DNA of 64,000 nucleotides from Chloroflexi bacterium 54-19 (GTDB lineage: Bacteria > Chloroflexota > Chloroflexia > Chloroheliales > Chloroheliaceae), in contig MKTJ01000015.1 in assembly GCA_001898225.1 (NCBI GenBank), positions 1 to 64,000 on the forward strand. The letters are read 5' to 3'. The translations under genes and the position numbers were made by a program. Shown one piece after another: positions 52,764 through 61,435 of this stretch (its first letter is position 1; the number at the start of each line of letters is the position of its first letter). The notes under the pieces are model-generated. The model did not search any database. It had not been told where the DNA came from and saw nothing but the letters and a program-made list of their open reading frames with translations.

Positions 52764-54110
52764 ATGAAAATTGCTGTAATCGGCGGAGGTCTGCTGGGTT
52801 TAAGCGTCGCCTACGAACTCACAAAAAAGGGTGTGGGCGTAGAGGTGGAGCTTTTTGAACGGGCTAACCAGTTGGGCGGGGTGGCCGGTTCCATGCCTTT
52901 CGGTGGTGGTGAGGTGGACCGCTTTTACCACTGTATCCTCAGCAGCGATAGTGATTTACTCGAACTTATCAAGGAGGTCGGGCTAGAGGACCAGGTGAGA
53001 TTTAAAGAGACAAAGATGGGCTTTTTTCACCAGGGTAAACTTTTCCCGATGACCAGCCCCCTTGAATTGCTGAGGTTCCCTCCGCTCCGGCTTATAGATA
53101 GAATCAGGCTGGCTTACACCATTTTACATTGCCGCCTGTTTATAAAAAACTGGCATCCTTTGGAGAAAAAAAGCGTTGAGAAATGGCTTATCCGGCTGGG
53201 TGGCCGCCGCACCTACGAAAACATCTGGAAGCCGCTCCTAAACGCCAAGTTTGACGGCGGTTTTAGCAATATCCCGGCGACCTATATCTGGTCGCGAATT
53301 GTGCGCGTTTCTTCGGCCAGCGACAAAAAGGCGGGCAAAGAACTAAGCGGTCACCTCATCGGCGGCTACCAGGTATTGGCCTCGGCCCTGGAAAAGGCGA
53401 TTACCGCCAACCGTGGCCGGGTTCATCTTGGGGCCAATGTTAAAGAGATTGTTATCGAAAATAACCGGGCGGTCGGTTTACTGACCGATAACGGTTTCGA
53501 ACCCTATGATAAAATTATAGTTACGACCCCGGCCCTGGCCTTTGCCCGTCTGATACCCGGCGCCAGCGAAGAATACCGGCGGTCGCTGACAGACATACCT
53601 TACCTGGGGATTGTGTGTCTTTTGCTCGGTCTCGACCGCTCGCTTTCTCCCTACTATACCCTCAATATCACCGATACGGCGGTGCCTTTTACCGGCTTGA
53701 TCGAGACCACCAACCTGATTGACCCCCGGTTCGTAGGCGGCAATCACCTGGTCTATCTACCAAAATACATTTTGCCGGACAACCCGCTGGGTCGACTCCC
53801 CGACGAACAAATCGAGGAAGCCTTCCTGGAAGATTTGAAAAAAATGTTTCCAGACTTCCACAAAAGCTGGGTCCGGGATATTCGGGTAATGCGGGAGCGT
53901 TTCGTGGAACCGCTGCACAGTATCCAGGAGACCTGGCAGACCCCGGCAGTGCATACCCCGGTAGACCAACTATTCCTGGCAAATACTTCGCAAATCTGGC
54001 CCGAATTGACCAACGGGCAATCCGTGACGACTTATGGAAGGCGAATCGCGGGAGAATTATTAGAGAATTTCAAAATTGATTCAAAAACTTTAGAGGCCTC
54101 ACCCTCCTGA
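52764..54110 (+). CDS. FAD-dependent oxidoreductase (amine oxidase/protoporphyrinogen-oxidase-like)
   Basis: A 448-aa flavoprotein. IAVIGGGLLGLSVAYELTKK binds the ADP part of FAD, and LFERANQLGGVAGS is the second contact. FGGGEVDRFYHCILSSDSDL and the C-terminal DQLFLANTSQIWPELTNGQS (flavin-contacting) complete the amine-oxidase-like fold. It is only a distant relative of the enzyme at 27274, with different middle regions. Proteins of this type are common in surface-polysaccharide loci, with unproven reactions. It is monocistronic, divergent from the permease array. The ATG has GGTGGTGAAAG upstream. Confidence 0.88.
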   Translation: MKIAVIGGGLLGLSVAYELTKKGVGVEVELFERANQLGGVAGSMPFGGGEVDRFYHCILSSDSDLLELIKEVGLEDQVRFKETKMGFFHQGKLFPMTSPLELLRFPPLRLIDRIRLAYTILHCRLFIKNWHPLEKKSVEKWLIRLGGRRTYENIWKPLLNAKFDGGFSNIPATYIWSRIVRVSSASDKKAGKELSGHLIGGYQVLASALEKAITANRGRVHLGANVKEIVIENNRAVGLLTDNGFEPYDKIIVTTPALAFARLIPGASEEYRRSLTDIPYLGIVCLLLGLDRSLSPYYTLNITDTAVPFTGLIETTNLIDPRFVGGNHLVYLPKYILPDNPLGRLPDEQIEEAFLEDLKKMFPDFHKSWVRDIRVMRERFVEPLHSIQETWQTPAVHTPVDQLFLANTSQIWPELTNGQSVTTYGRRIAGELLENFKIDSKTLEASPS

Positions 54111-54140
54111 AATAGGACCGTTATTACAATTTATTTAATG

Positions 54141-54163
54141 GTACTAATAGTACAAAAGTACTT
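54141..54163. repeat. GTACT-type palindrome and repeat upstream of HTH gene
   Basis: GTACTA-A-TAGTAC (54141-54153) is a perfect inverted repeat, followed directly by AAAAGTACTT. A further GGTACTTT lies at 54260, seven bases before the HTH gene start. Clustered related sites suggest an operator. Confidence 0.45.
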
Positions 54164-54273
54164 GATGTTGTTCCAAAAAGGTCAATTGTAAGGGTTTCCC
54201 TTTCAGAATAGGCAAATCAACTATACCTTTAAAAGTTCTCGTTTTTTTTAGTCCGAAAAGGTACTTTCTTGAT

Positions 54274-54774
54274 ATGCCCAAACAAATTGTAATCAAACCT
54301 TTTTTAAGTCCTGGGGAACTGGAGGCTCGCTACCGGCAGGCCAAAAACCCCGTGGACCGGAGTCAGTGGCAAATAATCTGGTTGTTGACCCAGGAAAAAC
54401 CGGTCAAAACGGTGGCAGAGGTCACAGGTTATTCTATTGGTTGGATTCGCGAACTGGCGCGCCGCTACAACAAATATGGTGAAAAGGGGTTGGGCGATAA
54501 ACGTCAGAACTTGCCGGGCGTACAACCCCTTCTTTCACCCGAGCTACAGACCGAACTGACCGAACTCCTCAACCAACCCCCTTCCGGCGGCGGCGAATGG
54601 AATGGCCCGAAGGTGGCCGAGTGGATTGAAAATAAAACTGGCCGGAAGGTTCGCCGCCAGCGCGGCTGGGAATATCTAAAAAAAACCGTCTTTAAACCCA
54701 AAAGAGGCAGGCCCCACCATGTCAAACCGGAGTCGCCTGAGAGTCCCAGCGGCTTTCAAAAGAGTCTCTTTTAA
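54274..54774 (+). CDS. Stand-alone IS630-type helix-turn-helix protein (no DDE domain)
   Basis: A 166-aa protein matching the N-terminal DNA-binding half of IS630/Tc1-type transposases. The first HTH has VAEVTGYSIGWIRELARRYN; the link reads KYGEKGLGDKR, and the winged HTH is SPELQTELTELL...WNGPKVAEWIENKTGRKVRRQ then GWEYLKKTVFKPKRGRPHH. In full transposases an F-K-K-L-type linker leads on to a DDE catalytic domain; here it reads FQKSLF and stops. No DDE remnant is evident in the following 700 bp. It may be a truncated element or a domesticated DNA-binding protein. The frame is intact with no internal stops. AT-rich flanks differ from the neighbouring coding DNA. Confidence 0.78.
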   Translation: MPKQIVIKPFLSPGELEARYRQAKNPVDRSQWQIIWLLTQEKPVKTVAEVTGYSIGWIRELARRYNKYGEKGLGDKRQNLPGVQPLLSPELQTELTELLNQPPSGGGEWNGPKVAEWIENKTGRKVRRQRGWEYLKKTVFKPKRGRPHHVKPESPESPSGFQKSLF

Positions 54775-55510
54775 ATATAGTATTTAACCGGACTTAATTT
54801 TTCACTATGTTTTTTCTTTAATTGTTAAACCCAAAACGATATTAAGGTCCATATCAAATTTACTATACTCATATAGTATTTTAGTAACATTGCAAAAATA
54901 AAGCACATATAGTAGAATACGAACGACCCTTAGACGGTCAAACTGTGCTTATTCATATTTGCCTGCTCAGACCTTACCAAATTTAATACCAGTTGCGAGA
55001 CAATTAAGTTTTATATAAAAGTATGAGCCAGGGCAAGCAAATCTCAAAGGCTAATGGAGTATTTTTCCATTCAAACTGTTCTTGTTACTTTTTCCGGTCG
55101 GTACACTAATTTATCAATACGGCGAATTTGTTGCCCTGCTGGCTTTGGGTTGACAAATTTACCTTTGCTATCCTACTTTTCATCGAATTCAAGGTTGTTC
55201 TGATAGGAAACGTCTGGCAATTAACTTCCTTAAGTCGGTTCCGACTTTACTTCGCAAGCCTTTTAACAATCACGTTTTCCAGTGGGTTTCTGCAAAAGAC
55301 AATCTTCGATACCCGGTTATACCCAGGCCTAACCGGTTTCCAGGTTGATTTCAATAAAGCCAGTCTATACAGGTAGTGGATTTGGGTTATCCAAAGACGG
55401 TACTTTGTTAAAGTTTACTTGTTTTACCGATGATTATGTCAAGTGCGGCTAATCTATAGCGCTAATTCCTCACAGAGGTTGGTGAGGAATAACAACATAA
55501 GGAGTTATGC
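54775..55510. other. 736-bp AT-rich region with short repeats
   Basis: No gene is supported; an 82-codon frame at 55128-55376 lacks a ribosome site and family features. ATATAGTA recurs at 54775, 54871 and 54907. ACTATA-CTCA-TATAGT (54862-54877) is a perfect palindrome. GGTACTTT lies at 55399-55406 and a hairpin at 55465-55490. It may be the remains of a mobile element plus the promoter of the following secreted protein. Confidence 0.5.
55465..55490 (+). promoter_or_regulatory. 5' UTR hairpin before the secreted protein
   Basis: Perfect 9-bp arms at 55465-55473 and 55482-55490 (ATTCCTCAC/GTGAGGAAT) enclose AGAGGTTG. It ends 8 bases before the AAGGAG ribosome site at 55499-55504 of the gene starting at 55511. 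It could stabilise the mRNA or modulate translation; no T-run follows, so it is not a terminator. Confidence 0.55.
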
Positions 55511-56641
55511 ATGCACAAAAAAAGATTTACGTTTGTATTCCTGGGTGTTTGTGCAACCATTATTTTAGTAGGTAGCCTGGCAAGCGCCGCGACGGTTGTT
55601 CAGAATGTCACTTTGAGTAATAACCAGGCGGCAGTTGTTAATTGCCCTAATGGCGTTTTAGCAGCGAGTGGCAATAACACCGCCAGTATGACCGTTAACT
55701 GCTCGATACCGGTCGCCAATCCTACTCCGACCACCGCCCCGAAGGCGACTCCCACTCAACCACCTGCCGCCGGCAAAGGGGTTTGTGGCGAGTCGATGAC
55801 CGAATGGCACCCGCCCGTGGTTACCGGGCCTGATGGAAAACCGTGCTATACCGGTCACGAGCATGGTGATCCGCCCCCATCCTGGATTGCTGCCGCCGGG
55901 TATAAGGTTACCTACGAAGGCAACTTTAACACCACCAGCGCGGAAAATACGACCAAGCACGCGGCTATGAAAGGTTTTTCAGCTCGTTTTGGTACTACTG
56001 ATGTTTATTTTAGAGTCCATGCCAACTCTAATCCGATGGACCGCTCCGCTCGCTATCATTCTTACGAAGTTTGGGCCCGTGATGCAAAAGGTGGTGTTTC
56101 CCACTGGTCTTTGTGGTATAACACCGGCGACCCCATTAAAGACCGTTTCGTCCGGCGCACTACCAATGGCGACCCCGGCACTCGCCCGATTGTGCTGGTG
56201 GTTGACCAGACTTCCTGGAACCAGGGTATCCGGTGTGAGCAGTGGTATTCCGCTCCTGCCGAACCGGCGTGGGGCTGGGATTTTGGTTGGACCATCTGTA
56301 ACACTACCGTGTTATACCAGCCAAACGAAAACACCTACATCTATGACCAGCGCCAGTGGCCTCTGGCCCCGGATAAGTCCAAGGGTGCTACCCGGCGCCT
56401 GGAAGCGGCCTGGTATTCCAATCGCCAGCATCCGACCGGGAAGTTCTACTCGACCCAGTTTGGTGACATCGTAAGCGGCCCGAACGACCCCAAGTGTAGC
56501 AGTACAACTACCAAGTTTGGGGTGCAATATCCTAACAAGTGTCTGGCTCAGTATATAGCGCCGACTATGTCTCAGGTTGCTTTCCCTGGCAATGCCCTTC
56601 AAAAGACCTTTGACGTAACCGGGGTTACCATACCGAACTAA
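55511..56641 (+). CDS. Secreted protein of unknown family
   Basis: A 376-aa protein I do not recognise. A clear signal peptide (1-26, cut near SLASAA) precedes a small strand-rich N-terminal region with two cysteines (about 27-68), a Pro/Thr linker (PTPTTAPKATPTQPP), and a C-terminal domain of about 290 residues. That domain opens CGESMTEWHPPVV and contains YTGHEHGDPPPSW, WARDAKGGVSHWSLWYN and many aromatic residues, with at least five more cysteines. The HEHGDPPP motif may bind metal, but no catalytic family is evident. There is no anchor, so it is probably released or wall-bound. It has a strong AAGGAG site, a leader hairpin and a 20-bp terminator, suggesting high expression as a single gene. 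Confidence 0.82.
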   Translation: MHKKRFTFVFLGVCATIILVGSLASAATVVQNVTLSNNQAAVVNCPNGVLAASGNNTASMTVNCSIPVANPTPTTAPKATPTQPPAAGKGVCGESMTEWHPPVVTGPDGKPCYTGHEHGDPPPSWIAAAGYKVTYEGNFNTTSAENTTKHAAMKGFSARFGTTDVYFRVHANSNPMDRSARYHSYEVWARDAKGGVSHWSLWYNTGDPIKDRFVRRTTNGDPGTRPIVLVVDQTSWNQGIRCEQWYSAPAEPAWGWDFGWTICNTTVLYQPNENTYIYDQRQWPLAPDKSKGATRRLEAAWYSNRQHPTGKFYSTQFGDIVSGPNDPKCSSTTTKFGVQYPNKCLAQYIAPTMSQVAFPGNALQKTFDVTGVTIPN

Positions 56642-56664
56642 AAGCTCGCAGCTAAGCTCGCAGC
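56642..56664. repeat. Tandem 12-nt direct repeat
   Basis: AAGCTCGCAGC occurs at 56642-56652 and again at 56654-56664, directly after the stop codon. Its role is unknown; it may reflect slippage. Confidence 0.5.
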
Positions 56665-56693
56665 GTTACTACCGGCCTGGGGAAAGGTAGTAA

Positions 56694-56745
56694 TTCAACC
56701 AAAAGAGGATGCTCCTTTCAAAAGAAGCATCCTCTTTTGGTTGAA
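56694..56745. terminator. Very strong bidirectional terminator
   Basis: Arms 56694-56713 and 56726-56745 are perfectly complementary over 20 bp around a 12-base loop. Each arm contains an A4 or T4 run, giving a T-tract in either direction. It lies between the secreted-protein gene and the converging GT4 gene. Confidence 0.85.
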
Positions 56746-56758
56746 CTCCAATTCCCCG

Positions 56759-58036
56759 TTACCGAACTTTCCGGGTGGTAATATCGAGCAGTAACAGGTG
56801 TAAGCGCTCTACAATTGGACCCCAGTCGTAGAAATTCTCGACCAGGTCGCGCGCGTTTTCGGCAAGCTGACGGGCCAATTCAGGTTCGGCAAGCAACCGG
56901 GTTACCGCTCTGGCAAATTCTTGCGGAGTATCGGCTAATAAAATGTTTCCGCCGTTTGTGACATCCAGGCCTTCCGCGCCTTTGGAGGTAGCGACTACGG
57001 GGGTGCCCAGGGCGAAGCATTCCAGGATTTTTAGACGGGTGCCGCTACCTTCCAGCAAAGGCACCACACAGGCCCGGCTTTCAGTTATCAGGGGAGTTAC
57101 ATCTTCAACGTAATTGCTAAATTTGACGTTATGCAGATTTCCCTGGTTAGCTGCGGCCAGCCCGCTCATTTCAACTCCTTCACTCCGGCCTGTCAAAAGC
57201 ATTTCCAGGCCCGGTTCGCTTTGCCGGATTAAGGGGTAAATCTCCCGGAGAAAATACCGGATAGCCTCATAATTCAGGTTGAAAGTGAGCGAGCCGTTAA
57301 AGACCAGCCGGTTTTTTCGGGGTTCGGCCAAATAGGGGTGAAACTTTTTGTTTATTAAATCAGCCCCGTTAGGAATAATTACCGTCCGGGTGGGACTGAC
57401 AAGGGGCGCGATAAAGGTTCTATCCTGCTCGCTGACAACCGTGATAAAGGCAAAATATTTCGCCAGGTATTTCAGGTAGCCTTTGTATTTAAGCCAGGTC
57501 AACCCCCGGCGCAAACGCTGGCGGAAAGTTGCCCCTTTGTTGAATTTATCGAAAATGACGCCTACCTCAAGGTCATCAATAATAGCCGGTATCTTGAATT
57601 TACGCGCCATCCTCCCGTAAGGGACCATATCAATTTCCGAAGCAATCACCACATCAATGCCGCCGGACACCAGGGCGCGCCGGACTATCGAAGCAAACTC
57701 GGCCTGGTAGGTTGCGATGACAAAACGGGGCCAGGGCGCCAGAAAAGCCGCCAGAGCTTTGACACTCCGAGGCCGGAAGGGTTTGAAGGGGAAGAACTCG
57801 ACCTTCTGACAATATTGGCCGAGATAAGGCGCGGCGGCCTGGTAGTCTTCCCCTTCTTCGTAGCAGCAAACCAGGTGAATATTCCACCCCTTACCGTGAA
57901 GTCTTTTCAGGATATTAAAAATACGTTGTTTAACCCCGTTGCTGGCCGGGTAGGGTAGCCAGCGCGAAAGATAGAGCACGGTTTTGCCGCTATTGGCCGG
58001 TTGGACGGCAGGGACGGCTTCGGGTGTTTCGAGCAT
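56759..58036 (-). CDS. Family 4 glycosyltransferase
   Basis: A 425-aa GT-B transferase. VLYLSRWLPYPASNGVKQRI begins the N-terminal domain, the same subfamily as 19496 and 23269. VIIPNGADLINKKFHPY links the domains; CVVPLLEGSGTRLKILECFA and GTPVVATSKGAEGLDV form the donor-binding site with E-x7-E. The gene start (ATG 58036) has AGGATAGG upstream. It follows the anchored propeller gene by 30 bp on the same strand and is probably in its operon. Substrate unknown. Confidence 0.92.
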   Translation of the reverse strand: MLETPEAVPAVQPANSGKTVLYLSRWLPYPASNGVKQRIFNILKRLHGKGWNIHLVCCYEEGEDYQAAAPYLGQYCQKVEFFPFKPFRPRSVKALAAFLAPWPRFVIATYQAEFASIVRRALVSGGIDVVIASEIDMVPYGRMARKFKIPAIIDDLEVGVIFDKFNKGATFRQRLRRGLTWLKYKGYLKYLAKYFAFITVVSEQDRTFIAPLVSPTRTVIIPNGADLINKKFHPYLAEPRKNRLVFNGSLTFNLNYEAIRYFLREIYPLIRQSEPGLEMLLTGRSEGVEMSGLAAANQGNLHNVKFSNYVEDVTPLITESRACVVPLLEGSGTRLKILECFALGTPVVATSKGAEGLDVTNGGNILLADTPQEFARAVTRLLAEPELARQLAENARDLVENFYDWGPIVERLHLLLLDITTRKVR

Positions 58037-58066
58037 AATGCCTATCCTATTCTTTTTCCGGCTGCC

Positions 58067-59665
58067 TTATTTTAGCGTGAACCGGTTTTCTGTTCTCTTT
58101 AACCACTTAATTAACATACTGAAACCTATTCCTATCGCTATAAGGGGTACCAGCGAAAGGGCCACCAACCACCAGGCCCAATCGGCGGATTGATTGATAA
58201 CCTGGACCGGGTCCTCCGGGGGCGCTATTGGCACCGGGGTCGGCTGAACCAGGGTTGGGGTAGAATCCGCCCTGAAAGGGGTGGCCGGGGGAGGCGGTAC
58301 GAAAGTCCCGACCGGTTCGGACGTGAACCCGGTGTTAAAAGGGCGGGAGGCGTACCAGGTAGTCTGCGCGGAACTTTGGATATAGGCGTCCCTGGTAAAC
58401 CAGACCAGGTGAACCCTATCCGCGCCGACCCCTATCCTTACATATTCAGGAAACCCTTTTAACCTGGCTACCGTCTCCGGTTGCGCCCAAATCCCTTTAT
58501 CCCAATAAATGAAATAGACTGCCACGTCATCGGGCGTTTCCACTTCCACCGCTTTATCAACCATACCCACGGCGGCCAGGTAGACGTGCCCGGTGGCGTC
58601 CGCCGCCAGGCTGTAGCGGTCAAACTGGTTCTGACCGTATAAACGGCGCGCCACAAAACCGGGTATGTCGGCGGGCGCGCTCCAGGTCTGGCCCCGGTCG
58701 TTGGATACGATGTAACCTATCTTCTGGCCTTCCATATCTCGCCAGATTAACATCACGCCGCTGCTGCCAAAAGGGGTAACCATGGTCTGCCCTACCGGGT
58801 CGCTTTCACTTCCCACCACCAGGGGAGTGCTCCAGGTCTGGCCGCCATCGGTGGAGTGAGTGTAAACGCCGTAAGTATATTTGAACTGGTTTAGCAGGTT
58901 GTCGTAACCGTCATCCCAGCTAAGATGCAAACCGTCATCGGCATCGAGCCGCAAAGTGACCCTGGAGGCCCCATTTTTTGGCTCGGCCATAGTTTTCGGG
59001 AAAGACCAGGTTTTGCCCAGGTCTGAGCTTTGCCGGTACATTACTACCTGGCGGTATTTGCCGTCTGCGCCGGGTTTTACCTGGGTCCAGACCGCGTGAA
59101 TAACCCCCTTTTTATCAACCGCAACGTCCGAATAATATGAAACCCCGCTGAAATCGTCGATATTGCGGGGCGTGCTCCAGGCGGCGGGCGTGCTGGCCGC
59201 GTTTAACGGGGCGTACTGGTAGTAGACCGACCCCTTAAAGGAGCGGAATACCATATGAAGCAGCCCGCGTTTGTTGTCGATAGCGATCGAGGTCCGGGGC
59301 GCGAAACCAAAATCCGAGATGGCGATATTGGCGGGTGGACTGGCCGAGGGAACACCTTCCGGTGAGATAGCCTGGTAAAAGACCCTATCGTAATCCTGGG
59401 CCCCATTCGAAGTTGTGTTATCCGAGACCAGCCAGATAACGTGGGCGGCGCCCTGGCTATCCATAACCATGTCCGGAAACCAGCCTTTTTGTCTATATTC
59501 GGGGGTCCGGGCCGAAAGACTTAAAGGTTCACTCCACTGTCCGCCCGGTTGGGCCTGGGCGGAGGCCGGGCGCGCTCCCAGGCCCAGGATTAATACCAGG
59601 ATTTCAAGCAGGCCAAGTCCTAAAAGTCTAATACCAGGGTTTTTATTTGCCATCAACTTTCGCAC
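58067..59665 (-). CDS. Membrane-anchored Asp-box (BNR) beta-propeller protein, paralogue of 35293
   Basis: A 532-aa protein with a signal segment (residues 8-36, LGLLEILVLILGLGARPASA), an outer propeller, a Pro-rich linker (about 440-485), one TM helix (WWLVALSLVPLIAIGIGFSM) and a short basic tail. Asp boxes read SSDLGKTWSFPK, STDGGQTWSTP and SNDRGQTWSAP. The order of motifs and the anchor match the protein at 35293, but this copy lies between two glycosyltransferase genes instead of two copolymerases. Catalytic sialidase residues are not evident. The GTG at 59665 has TGGGG upstream; ATG 59653 is an alternative start. It probably binds surface glycan (inference). Confidence 0.87.
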   Translation of the reverse strand: MRKLMANKNPGIRLLGLGLLEILVLILGLGARPASAQAQPGGQWSEPLSLSARTPEYRQKGWFPDMVMDSQGAAHVIWLVSDNTTSNGAQDYDRVFYQAISPEGVPSASPPANIAISDFGFAPRTSIAIDNKRGLLHMVFRSFKGSVYYQYAPLNAASTPAAWSTPRNIDDFSGVSYYSDVAVDKKGVIHAVWTQVKPGADGKYRQVVMYRQSSDLGKTWSFPKTMAEPKNGASRVTLRLDADDGLHLSWDDGYDNLLNQFKYTYGVYTHSTDGGQTWSTPLVVGSESDPVGQTMVTPFGSSGVMLIWRDMEGQKIGYIVSNDRGQTWSAPADIPGFVARRLYGQNQFDRYSLAADATGHVYLAAVGMVDKAVEVETPDDVAVYFIYWDKGIWAQPETVARLKGFPEYVRIGVGADRVHLVWFTRDAYIQSSAQTTWYASRPFNTGFTSEPVGTFVPPPPATPFRADSTPTLVQPTPVPIAPPEDPVQVINQSADWAWWLVALSLVPLIAIGIGFSMLIKWLKRTENRFTLK

Positions 59666-59701
59666 TTTTCCCCAGGATGGGCAGTCAATAACTCGGTAAA
59701 A

Positions 59702-61081
59702 TCAGGTGAGGCTGGGCTGTTCTTCAAAGCCAGCTTCCGTTTTCTGAACTTGCAGCCTTTTTACCCTGGCCCTGGCTTTTTGGAGAAACCACAATTCGTA
59801 GATAAAGAAGGCCGCGAAAAGCATAAAAAAGCTGTCAACTTGCAGGCGCATTCTTTCCGAGCCATTAAAGGCGATTGCCAGGAAAAGGTTCCAACCAAGG
59901 ATGATATAAAGTGTAAAGGCTTTCTGGCGGTACTTGTAATAAAACAGGTTCATGCCGATACCCCCCAGGGCCAGCACCAGCATCAACCGGAACACCCATA
60001 CCCGGACCTGTTCCGCCAGGGTGACGTACTGAACCCGGTCGTCAAGGGAGGTCGGTCCATATTTAGCTCCATCGGCCTGGCCGGTCCTGAAAAGTTCAAC
60101 CGGCAGGACCGGGAAGGACCAGAGGAAATAGCGGGCGCGCTGCGATAGATAGACATCAGGGTGCTGCAAGACATATTGCACACCCATGTTCCACAGATAA
60201 TTATCCCGTTCAATTTCGGTCAACTGGTACCAGTTTGGCACTACTTTTCTTTCCGGTAAGCTCACACCCTGCCATTCCGGGGTGTTTCGCATGGCTTCCA
60301 TCCAGGTTGAATCCCAGAAAGTCCATTTCTTGTTGGGCAGGGGCGAGAAATTCCCGTGAGCGGCGTAGTTGTAGGAAGCATAAGGTACCAGGGTCAGGGC
60401 CAGGACAATAACGGTAAAGCTCAGGGTGAGGATTGTTTTGCGGGAAAGCCGGTAAGCGCGCAGGTGATGGAAGCCCAGGTAAAGGAGCAATAACCCTACC
60501 ACCAGGGCCACTTCCGAACGCGTGAGGATGCTTACCCCGGCCAGCAGACCCCACAGGGGATACAGCCATTTTTTCGGGTCAGGTTGGACCAGCAAACAAG
60601 TCAGGAGGGCTAACCCCACTAGCATCGGGTAAAACAGACTCTCGGACATCAGGGGCCGGACATACATTACGAGCGGCGGGTAAAGGGCTGTCCCGGCTGC
60701 CGCAATCAAACCGACCGGGCGGTTGAAGATTATTCTACCTATAAAGTAAACCATTACCGGGATGGAAACGGACAGTAACACCTGGATTAGCCGCACCACG
60801 ATAAAATTCTCACCAAAAATCTTAAAGCAAAAAGCCAGGAAGAGGGGGTAAAAAGGCGGCATCAATGAGGTCGGCTTACCTGCTGTCGCAACCCAGTAAT
60901 CGGTGCTGACGGTAAACCCGTGTCCTGCCACCATATTGCGGGCCAGGTCAATAAATAAAGCCTGGTCGGGACTTGAGTCGTGGAGATCGTTATCCAGGCC
61001 ACCAAAGATTACTAAAAATAACAGCCTGGCTAAGAATGCCACCAGACCAATCCCTAACAGCCAGTAGAATTGTTTTTTCAC
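59702..61081 (-). CDS. GT39/ArnT-like GT-C glycosyltransferase
   Basis: A 459-aa membrane protein with about 10-12 TM helices. The first outer loop holds GGLDNDLHDSSPDQALFIDL, with the acidic residues needed for GT-C catalysis, followed by NMVAGHGFTVSTDY and the SLMPPFYPLFLAF stretch of PMT_2-type proteins. It should move sugar from a polyprenyl-phosphate donor to an acceptor outside the membrane. The lipid-linked monosaccharide could come from the 4216-8217 operon (inference). The GTG start has AAGGAG 8 bases upstream. It heads a three-gene minus-strand operon with the anchored propeller and the GT4. Confidence 0.9.
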   Translation of the reverse strand: MKKQFYWLLGIGLVAFLARLLFLVIFGGLDNDLHDSSPDQALFIDLARNMVAGHGFTVSTDYWVATAGKPTSLMPPFYPLFLAFCFKIFGENFIVVRLIQVLLSVSIPVMVYFIGRIIFNRPVGLIAAAGTALYPPLVMYVRPLMSESLFYPMLVGLALLTCLLVQPDPKKWLYPLWGLLAGVSILTRSEVALVVGLLLLYLGFHHLRAYRLSRKTILTLSFTVIVLALTLVPYASYNYAAHGNFSPLPNKKWTFWDSTWMEAMRNTPEWQGVSLPERKVVPNWYQLTEIERDNYLWNMGVQYVLQHPDVYLSQRARYFLWSFPVLPVELFRTGQADGAKYGPTSLDDRVQYVTLAEQVRVWVFRLMLVLALGGIGMNLFYYKYRQKAFTLYIILGWNLFLAIAFNGSERMRLQVDSFFMLFAAFFIYELWFLQKARARVKRLQVQKTEAGFEEQPSLT

Positions 61082-61435
61082 AAAAAAAGTCTCCTTGGGG
61101 CACCTTTATATATTTTCACGGGCAAGATTCGGTCATTTATCTCAAATATAGTTATCCACAATTACATCAATATGAAACAGCCAGGTACCCTAATGACTAA
61201 ATTTTAAGTATTCACAGGCGGATGTAATCAGGCTGAAAAGCCATTGGAATCAATGAATTTATATTAAGAACCCTGTTAGCAGGATTCACAGGGATTTAAT
61301 TGGCAGGAAAGATACTGGGATTATGGTTACATGTCCGAAATTATGCCCTGAAAAAACTGGCGGGAAAGTTTTAAATAAGCCGTTTTACCCGGATTGGAAC
61401 CCTGGTGGCATATTTAACTAAAAGGATAGCTCATA
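61082..61435. promoter_or_regulatory. Divergent intergenic region, GT-C / large secreted protein
   Basis: A 354-bp AT-rich region between divergent genes, expected to hold both promoters. I found no clear palindrome, repeat or RNA gene in it. Confidence 0.4.

Noticed and set aside
54274..54774. Complete IS630 insertion sequence
   Set aside because: No DDE domain, no second frame and no terminal inverted repeats or TA duplication could be found around the gene.
55128..55376. 82-codon hydrophobic open frame in AT-rich DNA
   Set aside because: No ribosome site, irregular composition and no recognisable features; kept as non-coding.
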